Source: CAWCDJ01 sp963836015
Lineage (GTDB): Bacteria; Acidobacteriota; Terriglobia; Bryobacterales; Bryobacteraceae
DNA length: 64,000 nucleotides
Reading direction: 5' to 3'
NCBI GenBank assembly: GCA_963836015.1
Contig: CAWIIF010000003.1
Location: 186,001 to 250,000 of the forward strand
Of this stretch, positions 7,263 through 19,221 are shown piece after piece; position 1 is the stretch's first letter; each line of letters starts with the position of its first letter. A program made the position numbers and the translations under genes. The notes under the pieces are model-generated. The model was not told the origin of the DNA, searched no databases, and saw only the letters and a program-made list of their open reading frames with translations.

Positions 7263-8345
7263 TCAGAAGGCCCGCGCGTACTGCCGCGGCGGCTGCGGCT
7301 CGATGCCCAACTCGCGCGCCGCGTGCAGCGGAAAATACGGATCGCGCAGGAATTCGCGCGCCAGCAGCACCAGGTCTGCCCTGCCGGAGCGGATGATCTC
7401 GTCCGCCTGCCGCGCGGTCGTAATCAGGCCCACGGCGCCGGTTGCGATATCCACCTCGCGCCGGATACGTGTCGCGAAGGGAACCTGATAGCCGGGCTCG
7501 ACCGGGATCTTCTGGTGCAGCACCAGCCCTCCCGACGAGCAGTCGATCAGGTCCACCCCGAGAGCCTTCACGCGGCGCGCCAGTTCCACCGACTCCTCGA
7601 GTGTCCAGCCGCCCTCGGCCCAATCGACCGCCGAGATGCGCAGGAAGAGAGGCAGCTCCTCGGGCCATACGGCACGCACCGCGCGCGTCACGTCGAGCGC
7701 CAGCCGGATGCGGTTCTCGAAGCTCCCACCATACTCATCTTCGCGGAAATTGCTGAGCGGGGAAAGGAATTGGTGGATCAGGTAACCGTGCGCGCCGTGG
7801 ATCTCCACCACCTGGAAGCCCGCTTCGAGGGCGCGCCGGGCACTGGCCGCGAACGCGTCGATCACCTCGGCGATTCCCTCCCTGGTCAGCCCGGCCGGGG
7901 GAGCGTCGTCCGGGCGGAATGGTACGGGACTCGGCGCGACGGGCTGCCAGCCACCCTCGGGAACCGGGATCGTCCGGCCCCCGTCCCAGGGAGGCCGCGT
8001 GCTGGCCTTCCGACCCGCGTGCGCCAGTTGGATTCCGGCCGCGGCTCCCTGCCCGCGCACGAATCCAGCAATGCGCTTGAGAAACGGAACGTGCTCCTGT
8101 TTCCAGATGCCCTGGTCGGCCGGCGAGATCCGCCCGCGTGCTTCCACGGCGGTGGCTTCCATCATGACCAGGCAGGCGCCGCCCACGGCGCGGCTTCCCA
8201 GGTGAACCAGGTGCCAGTCGCTGGCGAATCCGTCGTCGCTCGAGTACTGGCACATGGGCGAAACCGCAATCCGATTTCGAAAGGTGACGCCGCGGATGGT
8301 CAGGCGTGTGAACAGAGGTGGAGTGCTGGTGTCTTTGGGATCCAT
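7263..8345 (-). CDS. namA: NADH:flavin oxidoreductase, old yellow enzyme family (NamA/YqjM type)
   Basis: A 360-residue FMN TIM-barrel ene-reductase that reduces electron-poor C=C bonds with NAD(P)H. The YqjM/NamA class is shown by the Cys-containing VSPMCQYSSDDG near residue 28, the substrate-anion pair in EIHGAHGYLIHQFLSPLSN, the YGGSFENR FMN loop, and the C-terminal phosphate-binding LLAREFLRDPYFP. Full length, cytoplasmic. It begins 6 bases after the debranching-enzyme stop and ends 14 bases before the next gene, so it sits inside the six-gene minus-strand run. A physiological link to glycogen or trehalose metabolism is not obvious. Confidence 0.9.
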   Translation of the reverse strand: MDPKDTSTPPLFTRLTIRGVTFRNRIAVSPMCQYSSDDGFASDWHLVHLGSRAVGGACLVMMEATAVEARGRISPADQGIWKQEHVPFLKRIAGFVRGQGAAAGIQLAHAGRKASTRPPWDGGRTIPVPEGGWQPVAPSPVPFRPDDAPPAGLTREGIAEVIDAFAASARRALEAGFQVVEIHGAHGYLIHQFLSPLSNFREDEYGGSFENRIRLALDVTRAVRAVWPEELPLFLRISAVDWAEGGWTLEESVELARRVKALGVDLIDCSSGGLVLHQKIPVEPGYQVPFATRIRREVDIATGAVGLITTARQADEIIRSGRADLVLLAREFLRDPYFPLHAARELGIEPQPPRQYARAF

Positions 8346-8351
8346 TCCTAA

Positions 8352-10395
8352 TCAGTATGGCAGCCCCGTCTTCAGCCAGCAGCGCAGCACCTCCGCCACG
8401 CTCCAGGCCTGCGCGATGCATCCGCGCGGCGTGTACGGCGGCTCCGCGTCGAAGACCTCGCTGATCGAGCCGATGCACTGCTCGTTCAAGTGCGGCACGA
8501 AGCCCTCCAGCAGCAGGCGCGCGGCCGGTACCTGGTCCGGGTGCAGCTTCAGGAAGGCATCGATATAGGGGCCGATCAGCCAGGCCCAGACCGTGCCCTG
8601 ATGATAGGCCGCGTCCCGCGACCGCAGGTCGCCGTAGTACCTGGATTTGTAATCGGGATGTCCGGGCGCCAGCGACCGCAGGCCGACGGGCGTCAGCAGC
8701 CGCTCCGTAACCACATCCATCACAGGCTTCCACAGGCGCCGGTCGAGAACCGGAAAGTCCAGCGAGATGGCCAATACCTGGTTGGGGCGGCAGGCGTCGT
8801 CGTTGCCGCCGCCCTCTGCGTCCACGACATCGTAAAGGTAGCCAGCCCGCCGGGTTCCAGAACCGCGCGTTGAACGACTCATAGACGCGGGCGGCCGTCT
8901 CCCCCGCGTGCCGCGCCTGCCCGTCGCCCTCTTCCTCCCGCAGCCACTTCTCGAGCAGCCGCAGCGCGTTGTACCAGAGCGCGTTGATCTCCACGGCTTT
9001 GCCGCGCCGCGGCGTCACCACCCAATCATCCACCTTGGCATCCATCCACGTGAGCTGGTAGCCTTGCTGGCCCTGCCGCAGCAGACCGTCCTGGGGGTCC
9101 ATCCCGATGCCGAAGCGAGTGCCGCGCAAATGGTGGTCTATGATATCCACAAGCTTGGGCAGCAGCAGCCGCAGGGTGGTCCGATCCGCGGTGTAGTCCA
9201 CGTAGCGGTGGATCGCGTGAAAATACCACAGCGTGGCGTCGGCCGTATGATAGAGCCCCTGCTCGCCGCCTTCGGGAAACAGGTTGGGAATCAGGCCGTC
9301 GCGGACATAATGCGCGAACGTGCGGAGGATCCACCCGGCTTCATTGGTGCGGCCGGTGGCCAGCGTGAGGCCTTCCAGGCTGATCATGGTGTCGCGGCCC
9401 CAGTCGGTGAACCAGTGGTAGCCCGCGATGACGCTGCGGATCTCGTCGCCCTGCGCCCTGGCGCGCGTCGCGTCCTCGACGCGGCCGGCCGGCGTGATGA
9501 GGAAATGATCGGCCGCGAGCGTCAGTTCGGCGCCGGCGCCTTCCCGCGCTTGGGGAGGCGCGGCCGCCAGCAGCAGGCGGCGGCGGTCGAGCTCCGCGCG
9601 ATAGGCCCCCTCAGGCGTCAGTGCCAGGATCGTCTCCCAGGTTTCGGTCGAGGCGACCAGCGTGGTCGAGTCGCCCTCCGCCAGGTCCGAGCGGAAATAG
9701 CCAGGGCTCCAGAGAGAGCCCTGCCACTCATAGCCCCGGCTCTTCTCGGTCGGATACGGAATCGTCGCGGTCTCCCGCCGGTCGAAGGTGAACGCCGAAG
9801 ACGGCCCGGTGACCTGAAGCCGTAAAACAGGCAGATCGCCTCCAGCGGAAATCTCGAACTGATCATCGTGCGCAGTGAGCACGTACTTGTGGCTGTCGCC
9901 GCCGCTCACCGGAGCATCGTGCGACCGGAAATGGATGGCCGGCCTCAGGCCCAGCCGCAGAGATCCGTTTCCGGACAACAGCCGGTAGGTCACTCGCACG
10001 GTGTTTTGCCCGTAGGTGAGGAAGAGGCGCTTTTCCAGCACGAATCCATTCACTTCGTAGCGCCACACCGGCAGGCCGGCCTCCAGGCGGAACGCGGCCA
10101 ATGGGAGGATATGTTCCGGCGTGATCCCCGCCAGCTCCTCGGCGCCTGTGTAGTACACCCTGCGGTCAGGCAGGCGCAGGCGCTCGGAGAGCCCGTTGAG
10201 CATCATCATGCGGCCCTTTGGATTGGGCAGGGCCGCGATCAGCAGGCCGTGGTAGCGGCGCGTAATAGTGCCGCGCACTGTGCCGGAGGCATAGCCCCCC
10301 AAGCCGTTGGTGACCAGCCACTCCTCTCTCAGGTGGGGATCCGAGGAAGGATCGGGGAGCGATCGTTCCGGCAACACTCGAATCAGGTCAGCCAT
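8352..10395 (-). pseudogene. Glycogen debranching enzyme (amylo-alpha-1,6-glucosidase type), broken by one frameshift
   Basis: An archaeal/bacterial-type debranching enzyme of about 680 residues if the frame is restored. The N-terminal part (EEWLVTNGLGGYASGTVRG...RYHGLLIA) and the catalytic (alpha/alpha)6 part (WFTDWGRDTMISLEGL; INALWYNALRLL; QGTVWAWLIGPYIDAF) are both conserved. The frame breaks after FWNPAG: the continuation GYLYDVVDAEGG lies in the next frame. Removing one base from the CCC at 8846-8848 (plus strand) gives FWNPAAGYLYDVVD and repairs the gene. The start at 10395 overlaps the treZ stop by 13 bases. The gene would remove alpha-1,6 branches from glycogen to feed TreY/TreZ. It is either recently inactivated or a sequence error; everything else is intact. 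Confidence 0.85.
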
Positions 10396-12257
10396 TCTTC
10401 CGCCGGCTCCACAGGCCGCATGACAACGGCGGCGTGGGCGGGAATCCGCCATTCTCCGCCGCCTTCCACATTCCCCGTGCCCCCGCCGCCGTAGACCGGA
10501 TCTTCACTCGACCATTCCACGCGCCAGACCCGGCCCTCCGGCGGCGCCAGCAGCGGTTGGGGAGCGGGATCGAAGCGCAGGTCGGCGCCCAGGTTGATCA
10601 ACATCAGCCGGTCATCTCCGCCTTCTTCAAAGTAGCGCAGCAGCAGCGCCTCATCCCCGAGGACAGCGCCATCGATCCCGCCGGGGCGCTGCGCTCGAAA
10701 CGCGGCATCCCTGCGCCGCATGCGGAGCAGGTCCTTGTGCATCCGGTAGACCTCCGCATGAGCAGTGCGCTCCGTGAAGTTCAGCTTGCACATCTCGAAT
10801 GTAGCAAGGTCGGCCGGGTCCGGATGTTGCGGGCGCATCTCCGGCGCGGCCAGCCCGGGAAACTGCGCGAGGAACTGAAATCGTCCTTCCCGTACCGCCT
10901 CCCGCAATTCGCCCTGATGGTCGGCAAAGTACTGGAAAGGGCTCGACGCGGCGAACTCCTGGCCCTGAAAGAGCATGGGCGTCGAGGGACCTAACAGCAG
11001 CAGGGCGGTGATGGCGCGATACCGCCCGGGGCTGGTCACCTGATGCAGGCGCCGCCCGCGGCCCGAGTTGGCCACCTGGTCATGATTGTCGAGAAAAGTC
11101 ACGAACTGCGCGGGGCGCAAGTCGCGCGCCGGCGTGCCGCGCCGCTTGGACTGCCAGGAGCTGCGCTGGCCCTGGTAAAGGAACCCGTACTTGACCGCCG
11201 ATATCAGCTCCTGGGGCCGTCCCTGATAGTCGCTGTAGTAAGCCTCGCGGCTGCCGGTCACGGCCACCCGCGCGGCGTGATGAAAGTCGTCGTTCCACAG
11301 CGCATCCAGCCCATACCCGCCCCGGTCACGCGGACGGACCAGCACGGTGTGCTGCGGCTCATTCTCGGCCACTACGATCACTTTCCGCCCCCCCGCGGCC
11401 TCGCGCAGGCGATCCGTGAGCACGGCCATGATATTCACCGGCGACGCATCGAAAATCTGCTGGGTCGCATCCAGCCGCAACCCGTCCAGGTGATACTCCT
11501 CGGCCCAGTAGGCGGCGTTCGCAGCCACAAATTCGCGAACCGGCCCGGAACACGGTCCGTCGAAATTGAACGCCTTTCCCCACTCGTTCTCGTAGCGGTC
11601 GGTGAAGTACTCCGCGGAGTACTGAGTGAGGTAATTACCGTCCGGCCCAAGATGGTTGTAAACGACGTCGAGGATCACGCCGATGCCGCTCGAGTGCGCG
11701 GTGTCGACGAAGCGCCGGAAATCGTCCGGCCTGCCGTAGACCGCCACGGGCGCGAACAGGCCGACGCCGTCGTAACCCCAGTTGAAACGCCCGGGAAAGT
11801 CGGCCACCGGCATGACTTCGACGATCGTGATCCCTGCCTCCGCCAGTTCGGGGAGTTCCCGGCGCGCGGCGTCCCAGGTGCCTTCGGGAGTGAATGTCCC
11901 GATGTGGATTTCGGAGATGACCTGCCCCTCGAGTTCCAGGCCCGGCCAGTCCTTGTCACTCCATGGAAAACTCGATGGATCAACGACCTCGGAGGGCCCG
12001 TGCGGCCCCTCCGGCTGAAAACGCGACACCGGATCCGGGAACGACTCCCCGCCATCCAGGCGGAATCGGTAGCGCGTGCCAGGTCCTGCCCCACTCACGA
12101 ATCCGGAGAAGTAGCCGCCGCCCTCGCCCTGCAACGCGGTAGAGGACTGCGGGCCTATGACAACTTCCACGCCAGTCCGGAGAGGGGCCCAGACTCGGAA
12201 ATGGACTCCCTCCCCGGCCATCACTTCCGCCCCCACAGGAAAGCGGCGGCGGGTCAA
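10383..12257 (-). CDS. treZ: Malto-oligosyltrehalose trehalohydrolase (TreZ, GH13)
   Basis: The enzyme releases trehalose from maltooligosyl-trehalose made by TreY. The N-terminal module (FPVGAEVMAGEGVHFRVWAPL) leads into a GH13 barrel with DVVYNHLGPDGNY, the nucleophile in HLDGLRLDATQ, the acid in VVAENEP and the third carboxylate in FLDNHDQVAN. The TTG at 12257 was chosen as start: it has GGAG eight bases upstream, gives the usual opening TRRRFPVGAE, and follows a promoter-like pair at 12311-12339. A GTG at 12317 would add 20 poorly conserved residues. TreY is not in the window. The 3' end overlaps the debranching enzyme gene, a classical pairing for glycogen-to-trehalose conversion. Confidence 0.9.
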   Translation of the reverse strand: MTRRRFPVGAEVMAGEGVHFRVWAPLRTGVEVVIGPQSSTALQGEGGGYFSGFVSGAGPGTRYRFRLDGGESFPDPVSRFQPEGPHGPSEVVDPSSFPWSDKDWPGLELEGQVISEIHIGTFTPEGTWDAARRELPELAEAGITIVEVMPVADFPGRFNWGYDGVGLFAPVAVYGRPDDFRRFVDTAHSSGIGVILDVVYNHLGPDGNYLTQYSAEYFTDRYENEWGKAFNFDGPCSGPVREFVAANAAYWAEEYHLDGLRLDATQQIFDASPVNIMAVLTDRLREAAGGRKVIVVAENEPQHTVLVRPRDRGGYGLDALWNDDFHHAARVAVTGSREAYYSDYQGRPQELISAVKYGFLYQGQRSSWQSKRRGTPARDLRPAQFVTFLDNHDQVANSGRGRRLHQVTSPGRYRAITALLLLGPSTPMLFQGQEFAASSPFQYFADHQGELREAVREGRFQFLAQFPGLAAPEMRPQHPDPADLATFEMCKLNFTERTAHAEVYRMHKDLLRMRRRDAAFRAQRPGGIDGAVLGDEALLLRYFEEGGDDRLMLINLGADLRFDPAPQPLLAPPEGRVWRVEWSSEDPVYGGGGTGNVEGGGEWRIPAHAAVVMRPVEPAEEWLT

Positions 12258-12310
12258 TCCGTGATCTCCACTGGCAGTGTTGTGCGCGGCATCGCTTCCG
12301 ATGTTATGGC

Positions 12311-12339
12311 ACTGCACGCCAGCTTCCAGGGTCAGTCAA
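12311..12339 (-). promoter_or_regulatory. Possible promoter of the treZ run
   Basis: TTGACT (12334-12339), a 17-base spacer and a weak TGCAGT (12311-12316) on the minus strand would start transcription near 12304. That is downstream of the GTG at 12317 and upstream of the TTG start at 12257. The -10 is poor, so this is only suggestive. Confidence 0.3.
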
Positions 12340-12394
12340 GGCACGTGCCTCGGTGTCCCGACAGGAGATTCGGTGATTTCCAGAACGGTTCTTT

Positions 12395-13822
12395 CTAGAA
12401 CATGTTCCAGAGGAACTGGTTGTAGACCTCGTGGTGGTACTGCACTTCCGGCGCCTTGACGAACGTGCCGAGGAGGCGCGGGCAGCGGTCCGCGGAAGCC
12501 TGCTTCAGGTCCGCATAACGGCCCTTCACGTCTTCGCCCAGGAGTTTGGTGGTCCACTCGGCGGAACGGAAGTTGGCCATCGCGTCGTAGATGTTGTCCG
12601 GCAGGTAGCGCTCGGCAGCGCGCAGGTTTTTCACCTTCGCGATGTCGCCTTCGATCCCCGTCTTGAACACCGAGAGCATCACCATGTAGGGGTTGGCGTC
12701 GGGCGCCACCGAACGCACTTCCACGCGCGAGCTGCGCTCATTGCCGAGCGGGATGCGCACCATCGATCCGCGGTCCACCGCCGAAGCCTTGAGCTGGTTA
12801 GGCGCTTCGAAGTGCGGATCGAGCCGGCGGTACGCGTTCACGCTGGCGTTCAGCAGCAGGCAGATGTCGTTGCCGTGGGTCAGGATGCGGTCCACGAACT
12901 GCCAGGCTAGCTTGCTCATCTTCTCTTCGCCGTTCGGATCCCAGAACAGGTTCTTCCCGTTCTTGCTGATCGAAACGTTGGTGTGCATGCCGCTGCCGTT
13001 TACGCCCACCACGGGCTTGGGCAGGAAGGATGCCGTGAAGCCCATCTTGGTCGCCACCTGACGGCAGATCAGTTTATAGAGCTGGATGTGGTCGGCCGCG
13101 GCCACCACGTCGGCGTAGCTGTAGTTGATCTCGAACTGCGACGGCGCGACTTCCGGGTGGTCCTTCTCGTTCTGGAAGCCCATAGCCCGCTGCACTTCGG
13201 CAGTCGAATCGATGAACTGCCGCAGCGGATCTCCGGGGAGTGAGTGGTAGTAGCCGCCTGTATTTACGTACTCGAACTTGCCGGTCTCGTGATAGCGACG
13301 CTCGGCATCGGCGCCGTTAAACAGGAAGCCCTCGATTTCGTTCGCCGCGTTCAGGGTATATCCCTTGGCCTCGAACTGCTGCTGCGCGTAGCCTTTCAGC
13401 ACGCCGCGGATATCGGCCGAGTACGGCGTTCCATCCTTGTCGATGACTTCGCCGAACACCAGCACCTTGCCGGACCCGAACACGTCGGCCGGACCCCAGT
13501 AGAAGGCGCTCCAGTCCATGTGCAGCCGCAAATCGCTTTCGCGCTGCGCCGTGAATCCCCGGATCGAAGAGCCGTCGAAGGTCAGGTTGTCATAGCTCTT
13601 GATCAAGAATTTCTTGTCATAGTCGAGCATGTGCAAACGGCCTTCCAGGTCGCTGAACAGCACCGTAACGGCCTTGATGCGCTTCTCATCGGTCAGGTAC
13701 TTCAGCCGTTCTTCCTGGATCTGGTGGAAGGGGACGCGGTTCTTCCGCTGCTCCTTCGCCTGGAGATTCAACTCCTCCAGCTCGGCATAAGAAAGGCGTA
13801 AGAAATCTTGCAAGTCGTTCAA
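12395..13822 (-). CDS. glnA: Glutamine synthetase, type I
   Basis: A 475-residue GS-I that makes glutamine from glutamate, ammonia and ATP. Active-site blocks are in order: FDGSSIRGF, the metal-site NEIEGFLF, HPEVAPSQFEINY, NGSGMHTN, NASVNAYRRLDPHFEAPN and ERSSRVEVRSVAPDANPY. The Tyr adenylylation loop of proteobacterial GS-I-beta is not visible. The TTG at 13822 is preferred: AGGAG lies eight bases upstream and the protein then begins LNDLQDFLRLSYAEL. The frame is open to 13903, but those 27 residues look unlike GS. A three-codon ORF ends on the start codon. The C-terminus ends VYNQFLWNMF. The gene is single and stands between the ATP synthase run and the treZ run. Confidence 0.92.
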   Translation of the reverse strand: MNDLQDFLRLSYAELEELNLQAKEQRKNRVPFHQIQEERLKYLTDEKRIKAVTVLFSDLEGRLHMLDYDKKFLIKSYDNLTFDGSSIRGFTAQRESDLRLHMDWSAFYWGPADVFGSGKVLVFGEVIDKDGTPYSADIRGVLKGYAQQQFEAKGYTLNAANEIEGFLFNGADAERRYHETGKFEYVNTGGYYHSLPGDPLRQFIDSTAEVQRAMGFQNEKDHPEVAPSQFEINYSYADVVAAADHIQLYKLICRQVATKMGFTASFLPKPVVGVNGSGMHTNVSISKNGKNLFWDPNGEEKMSKLAWQFVDRILTHGNDICLLLNASVNAYRRLDPHFEAPNQLKASAVDRGSMVRIPLGNERSSRVEVRSVAPDANPYMVMLSVFKTGIEGDIAKVKNLRAAERYLPDNIYDAMANFRSAEWTTKLLGEDVKGRYADLKQASADRCPRLLGTFVKAPEVQYHHEVYNQFLWNMF

Positions 13823-13830
13823 GGTTGCAT
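13819..13830 (-). other. Three-codon leader ORF overlapping the glnA TTG start
   Basis: ATG CAA CCT TGA: its TGA overlaps the glnA TTG by two bases. AGGAG (13831-13835) touches the ATG directly, which is too close for efficient initiation there, whereas its distance to the TTG is ideal. It may be chance or may allow termination-reinitiation at glnA. Confidence 0.3.
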
Positions 13831-13915
13831 CTCCTGAAATGTCTTGAGCGGAAGATACCGGAGAACCCGGCAGACGGCGTTTCCGCGGAGCGATCACTAC
13901 CATTCTGGACGGCGA

Positions 13916-13943
13916 ACTATCTGTCAGGCAATGGTTTTGCCAA
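13916..13943 (-). promoter_or_regulatory. Probable glnA promoter
   Basis: TTGGCA (13938-13943), a 16-base spacer and GATAGT (13916-13921) on the minus strand resemble a sigma-70 promoter. It would give a leader of roughly 85 bases before the TTG start. The -35 overlaps a short inverted repeat GGCAA/TTGCC, a possible operator. No other gene in the gap could use it. Confidence 0.45.
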
Positions 13944-13993
13944 TAGATTGTCTTTATCGGGGCACTTTGAGAAATTGATGGAGGCTGTAAACG

Positions 13994-14947
13994 CTACTTT
14001 CGATCGGGAGGCGCGCTGGCCAGCTCGATCATGGCCGCCAGGACCTTTACGCGCTGCTCCGGAGTCACCGTCAGATACCGCTGTTTGCCCGTGGGAGATT
14101 CCGCGAAGTGCGTGATGGCGCCGTCGTCCACCGTGATCGTCCCCGGAGCGGACAACCCGAAATAGCCGGCGTCCGGACGAATCGCATAGAGCGCCGCCGT
14201 GAGGTCCCAGGTCGGACGGTCGTAGGGCATTTTCATGTAGAGCCGGTAGGCGTCCGCGATGGGATGGTGCGGCACGTAGCTGAAATCGCGCTCGATGCTG
14301 GCGGCCGGATACAGAATGGAAAGCCCCACTTCGAAGCCGCTCGCCACGACCGGCGTTGGCCAGGCGGCAAAGAGCTGCTGAGCCGCGGGCACGTCGGAGT
14401 AGACGTTGAACTCCTTCTTGCCGGTCGGGAACGCTCCCGCCATGGCCACCAGCAGCTTCACCTTGCGCTCGATCAGCGCGCGGTCCGTGCGGAGCAGACG
14501 AGCCAGGTTGCTGCTGAAGCCCACCTGCACGATGACTACCGAGTGGTCCTTCTCCGCCCGCAGCACGCGGCGCAGCACCGCAACCGCGTCGGGCGCATTG
14601 CGCTGGTCCGTCAGCTTGTGCGGATAGAAGCCGGATTCGACGGGTCCCTGGATCATCGGCGTGTCCTTGCCGGGAGGCGTGCCGGGCGGAATCGCGCCGA
14701 TCGGAATTCCTGGCCTGCCGTAGAAGGTATCGACGAGGTCGATGTAAGGCGCTGCAAAATGGCAGTCCTTGGTGATCGTGACCGCCAGCAGCCTGGCTTC
14801 GCCCAGGCTCTCCAGCCGGTGAATCATGGCCAGGGCCAGGGCGTCGTCGACGTCGTTGCCGATATCCGTATCGAAGATCAGCCGCACCGGCTCCGCCGCG
14901 AACGCCATGCCGCAGCACAAAGCAGCCAGCAATGCCAGCCTGCGCAC
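13994..14947 (-). CDS. Exported nucleoside hydrolase (inosine-uridine preferring type)
   Basis: A 317-residue IUNH-superfamily enzyme that cleaves the N-glycosidic bond of nucleosides. The signature calcium-binding start IFDTDIGNDVDDALALAM follows directly after a signal peptide (MRRLALLAALCCGMAFA), so it acts outside the cytoplasm. Later, MAGAFPTGKKEFNVYSDVPAAQ corresponds to the substrate region with Asn and Asp, and YDRPTWDL to the C-terminal metal-ligand Asp. It starts only 3 bases after the atpC stop and is most likely cotranscribed with ATP synthase, which is an unexpected position. Exported versions could salvage ribose and bases from environmental nucleosides. Confidence 0.88.
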   Translation of the reverse strand: MRRLALLAALCCGMAFAAEPVRLIFDTDIGNDVDDALALAMIHRLESLGEARLLAVTITKDCHFAAPYIDLVDTFYGRPGIPIGAIPPGTPPGKDTPMIQGPVESGFYPHKLTDQRNAPDAVAVLRRVLRAEKDHSVVIVQVGFSSNLARLLRTDRALIERKVKLLVAMAGAFPTGKKEFNVYSDVPAAQQLFAAWPTPVVASGFEVGLSILYPAASIERDFSYVPHHPIADAYRLYMKMPYDRPTWDLTAALYAIRPDAGYFGLSAPGTITVDDGAITHFAESPTGKQRYLTVTPEQRVKVLAAMIELASAPPDRK

Positions 14948-14950
14948 CGC

Positions 14951-15355
14951 CTACCTCCCCTGCGCCGCGTCGACCCGGGCCTGTGCCCACGCCATCGCAT
15001 CGAGAGCGATGGCCGGGTCCACGCCGAGCGCGGGATTGAAGATCTGCTCCTCGGCGCGTTTCAGGTCCTGGCGCGCGCGCTCCACGTCGATATCTTCCGC
15101 GCGCTCGGCCGTATTGGCGAGCACGCGGACGTGGTCGGGCAGCACTTCGACAAAACCGCCCTGCACCGAAAGGAACCGTTTGCGGCCCCCCGCCGAATAG
15201 ATCAGGAATCCCGTGCGGAGCTGCCCCAGCAGCGCGGCGTGGCCCGGCAGAATCCCCATATAACCGTTCTGCTCGGGGATCTGAACCTCGTCCACGGACT
15301 CCCGCACCAGCAGGCGCTCCGGGGTGGCCACTTCCAGTACCAGCGTGTCCGGCAT
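14951..15355 (-). CDS. atpC: F1Fo ATP synthase subunit epsilon
   Basis: A 134-residue epsilon subunit of the central stalk. The N-terminal beta-sandwich is clear (LVLEVATPERLLV, EVQIPEQNGYMGILPGHAALLGQL, FLSVQGGFVEVLPDHVRVLA). The C-terminal helical hairpin (VERARQDLKRAEEQI...) couples rotation to inhibition of ATP hydrolysis. It follows atpD by 3 bases and precedes the nucleoside hydrolase gene by 3 bases. Confidence 0.95.
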   Translation of the reverse strand: MPDTLVLEVATPERLLVRESVDEVQIPEQNGYMGILPGHAALLGQLRTGFLIYSAGGRKRFLSVQGGFVEVLPDHVRVLANTAERAEDIDVERARQDLKRAEEQIFNPALGVDPAIALDAMAWAQARVDAAQGR

Positions 15356-15358
15356 CGA

Positions 15359-16810
<1,452 letters not shown>

Positions 16811-16819
16811 AATTTCCCT

Positions 16820-17669
16820 CTACTCGGCGGCGGCCGCGCCGCTCACCACTTCGATGATTTCCTTGGTAATGCTGGCCTGGCGCACGCGATTCATGTACAG
16901 CGTCAGCTTGTCGATCATTTCGCCCGCGTTGGAGGTGGCCGCCTCCATCGCAGTCATGCGCGCCGCGTGCTCCGAAGCCGTCGTTTCGAGCAGCGCCCGG
17001 TAGAACTCCATTGCCACGTAGCGTGGCAGCAGCGCCGCGAGCATCTCGGCGGGTGGCTCTTCAAAAATGTAATCGGTGGGAGCGGATTGCACCGGAACCT
17101 CCACCGGAAGCACCCGGTTGACGGTCAGGTTCTGAGACACTACGCTCTTGAACTCGTTGTAGATCAGGTAAACCGCGTCGATCTCGGCGGCCCGGTACAG
17201 GTTCATGGCGGTTTCCGCGATGGCGGAGACCTGCTCGTAGGATGCCTTCGCGAGATTCACGTGCTCTTCGAGGATATCCGCGCCGCGCTTCTTGAAGAAG
17301 TCACGGCCCTTGCGCCCGATCAGCACCATCCGCACGGCAGCCCCGGAATGCTCCGCTACGAACCGCTGCGCCCCCTTGATGAGGTTGGAATTGAAGGCGC
17401 CCGCGAGGCCCTTGTCGCTGGTCAGCAGCACCAGCAGGATGCGCCCCTCCCCACGCTGCGCCAGCAGCGGGTTGGAGCCCGCTTCCTCGCTCGTGCCGAC
17501 CGCCGCGGCGACGTTGCCGAGCACCTTCCGCAGCAGTTGGCCGTAGGGCCGCGACGCGATCACACGATCCTGCGCGCGGCGGAGCTTGGCGGCCGAGACC
17601 ATCTTCATGGCCTTGGTAATCTGCTCCGTGTTCTTGACCGAGCGGATACGCCGCCGGATGTCGATCAGG

Positions 17670-17677
<8 letters not shown>
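16820..17677 (-). CDS. atpG: F1Fo ATP synthase subunit gamma
   Basis: A 285-residue rotor-shaft subunit. The opening MPSLIDIRRRIRSVKNTEQITKAMKMVSAAKLRRAQ and the C-terminal MTAMEAATSNAGEMIDKLTLYMNRVRQASITKEI, both signature coiled-coil helices, are intact. The central Rossmann-like part has SDKGLAGAFNSNL. Its start overlaps the alpha gene by 8 bases, which suggests translational coupling that keeps subunit ratios. Confidence 0.97.
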
Positions 17678-19205
<1,528 letters not shown>

Positions 19206-19221
19206 AATTCCTCGTTGCCTG

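Noticed and set aside
7735..8846. Extension of the debranching-enzyme frame to 905 codons
   Set aside because: After 8846 the frame runs out of phase through namA; the real C-terminus is in the next frame and ends at 8352.
12398..12407. Perfect palindrome GAACATGTTC near the glnA stop
   Set aside because: It is formed by the conserved C-terminal codons for Asn-Met-Phe; a regulator site is not required to explain it, although a similar AGAAC repeat stands at 12382-12392.
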